This document shows positions 63,395-64,000 of a stretch of DNA of 64,000 bases, in pieces (within the stretch, counting starts at the first letter, position 1; the number at the start of each line of letters is the position of its first letter). The notes under the pieces are model-generated. The model ran no database searches, had not been told where the DNA came from, and saw only the letters and a program-made list of their open reading frames with translations. A program made the translations under genes and the position numbers. The stretch comes from Phalacrocorax aristotelis (taxonomy: Eukaryota > Chordata > Aves > Suliformes > Phalacrocoracidae). The stretch covers positions 32,924,226 to 32,988,225 of the forward strand of contig NC_134276.1 of the NCBI RefSeq assembly GCF_949628215.1, read 5' to 3'.

Positions 63395-63739
63395 GTGAGG
63401 GGTGCCGGGGAGGTCGTCTCTCAGGCCCATGCGCTCCTCGGGGACCCTCGGGTTGTCCCTAACCCTTGAGGGGGGTGGAGGACTTCCCCCTTCCTGCAAG
63501 CATGTGGCCCGCTGCCTGTGCTGGGCGTGCAGACAAGCAGCCCTGGCTTGTCTCTCCCTCGGGCCCTTCCCTGCCACAGCATGCCCTGCCAAGGTAGCAG
63601 GGGGATGTATTTTACCAGCTGTATGTATAATTGGCTCTTTTTTTTTTAAGGTGGAAATGGCAATTTTTCCCAGAAACGGCAAGGCGAGCAAGCCCCTGGG
63701 TTTAATAAACGTTTTCCAGAAGAAAATAATAAGCCAAAG
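63055..63739 (+). CDS. NUFIP1: NUFIP1, N-terminal two coding exons, partial
   Basis: Nuclear FMR1-interacting protein 1 acts in the nucleus as an assembly factor for box C/D snoRNPs (with the R2TP complex, ZNHIT3 and SNU13) and binds FMRP. Exon 1 coding is 63055-63394 (113 codons plus one base, donor GTGAGG); exon 2 is 63651-63739 (89 bases, acceptor TTTTTTTTAAG, donor GTATGG, ending in phase 0). The 143 visible codons start MNPFAWYPPPPPGLPPP and are very rich in Pro, Tyr and Gly, as is the variable N-terminus of mammalian NUFIP1. Exon 2 (GNGNFSQKRQGEQAPGFNK, then RFPEEN) resembles the short region ahead of the zinc finger. The zinc finger and NUFIP/PEP domain lie beyond the window. The call rests on position next to GPALPP1, orientation, composition and the exon 2 pattern, not on a strongly conserved domain. 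The ATG has G at -3; the frame is open upstream but has no other ATG. Confidence 0.78.
63186..63345 (+). repeat. NUFIP1: Coding tandem repeat in NUFIP1 exon 1
   Basis: Imperfect units of roughly 21-24 bp (gacggctacccgccgcccg and variants) encode GY-P-rich heptads and octads such as DGYPPPAE, GYPQA, DGYLQP, DGYPLPVE and GYPPPAE. About seven units are visible. Confidence 0.75.
63651..63739 (+). CDS. NUFIP1: NUFIP1 coding exon 2
   Basis: Eighty-nine bases between a T-rich acceptor and AAG/GTATGG. The first two bases complete a glycine codon, followed by 29 codons to NNKPK. Confidence 0.75.
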
Positions 63740-64000
63740 GTATGGGTTGGGGTCCCCAGCACAAGAAAGTTTTGGACCTGTTGGAGTGGATCTAGAGGAG
63801 GGCCATGAAAATGATCAGAGCGGTGGAACACCTCTCCTCTGAAGACAGGCTGAGGGAGCTGGGGTTGTTCAGCCTGGAGAAGAGAAGGCTCTGAGGAGAC
63901 CTTATTGCAGCCTTTCAGTACTTAAAGGATTTAAGTACTTATAAGGAAGATGGGGACAGACTTTTTAGTAGGGCCTGTTGTGGTAGGACATGGGACAATG
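63740..64000 (+). other. NUFIP1: NUFIP1 intron 2, 5' part
   Basis: Begins with the GTATGG donor and is almost wholly taken up by a CR1 copy from about 63757. Confidence 0.75.
63757..64000 (+). mobile_element. CR1 LINE fragment, running off the window
   Basis: Plus-oriented CR1: tggagtggatctagaggagg, gccatgaaaatgatcag, cacctctcctctgaagacag and ttgttcagcctggagaagag are ORF2 C-terminal phrases. The 3' end lies beyond position 64000. The insertion starts about 17 bp after the exon 2 splice donor of NUFIP1. Confidence 0.92.

Larger units (their letters stand above)
62380..63420. promoter_or_regulatory. Bidirectional CpG-island promoter of GPALPP1 and NUFIP1
   Basis: A dense CpG block covers both first exons; the two start codons (62768 minus, 63055 plus) are 286 bp apart. 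Visible motifs: the palindrome gcgcatgcgc at 62801-62810 (NRF1 core), tgacgcaat at 62878-62886 (C/EBP-ATF type), ggaagtgacgtg at 62937-62948 (ETS plus CRE composite) and cacgtg at 62975-62980 (E-box). There is no TATA box. The arrangement implies co-regulated, divergent transcription; factor use is inferred. Confidence 0.85.

Noticed and set aside
62909-63691. 260-codon minus-strand open frame, the longest in the window
   Set aside because: It is antisense to NUFIP1 exons 1-2 in a CpG island where stop codons are rare; its Arg/Gly-rich content is a composition effect.
1-64000. CRISPR arrays, bacterial operons, phage or plasmid features
   Set aside because: The DNA is a vertebrate chromosome with spliced genes and CR1 LINEs; no such structure is present.

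Overview
The window is vertebrate nuclear DNA, almost certainly from a bird. The evidence is a set of CR1 LINE fragments with the avian 3' end (the tcatagaatcattaagg-type signature), avian-style endogenous retroviral LTRs, fairly compact introns and two CpG islands. It matches the human 13q14 gene block NUFIP1 - GPALPP1 - GTF2F2, here in the order GTF2F2 (minus), GPALPP1 (minus), NUFIP1 (plus). Species cannot be fixed from sequence alone.

Layout. (1) 1-18706: the 5' part of GTF2F2 (TFIIF beta / RAP30), minus strand. Four coding exons are resolved to the base, including a 19-nt microexon; they give the first 101 residues, and the rest of the gene lies beyond position 1. Intron 4 fills 1-9394 and holds a clean 250-bp solo LTR, an old CR1 fragment and two exon-like, frame-preserving cassettes that I can only propose. 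Intron 1 holds a perfect 26-bp tandem repeat, an ancient CR1 copy and an LTR. (2) 18390-18960: the CpG-island promoter of GTF2F2. (3) 18960-43560: about 25 kb with no gene I can support, carrying CR1 copies of different age and orientation. (4) 43660-62768: the complete GPALPP1 coding region, eight exons on the minus strand, about 350 residues. Each of the first four exons carries one GPALPP motif. (5) 62380-63420: a CpG island that is a compact bidirectional promoter; the GPALPP1 and NUFIP1 start codons are only 286 bp apart. (6) 63055-64000: the first two coding exons of NUFIP1, plus strand, running off the window.

The three genes are housekeeping nuclear factors: RNA polymerase II initiation/elongation (GTF2F2), a poorly understood nuclear GPALPP/DUF3752 protein (GPALPP1), and a box C/D snoRNP assembly factor (NUFIP1). 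There is no operon logic; the shared elements are the bidirectional promoter and the tandem minus-strand arrangement of GPALPP1 and GTF2F2. The most interesting candidates are the microexon, the tandem splice acceptor of GPALPP1 exon 2, the two phase-matched cassettes in GTF2F2 intron 4, and the repeat-rich N-terminus of NUFIP1. I found no sign of a wholly new system.
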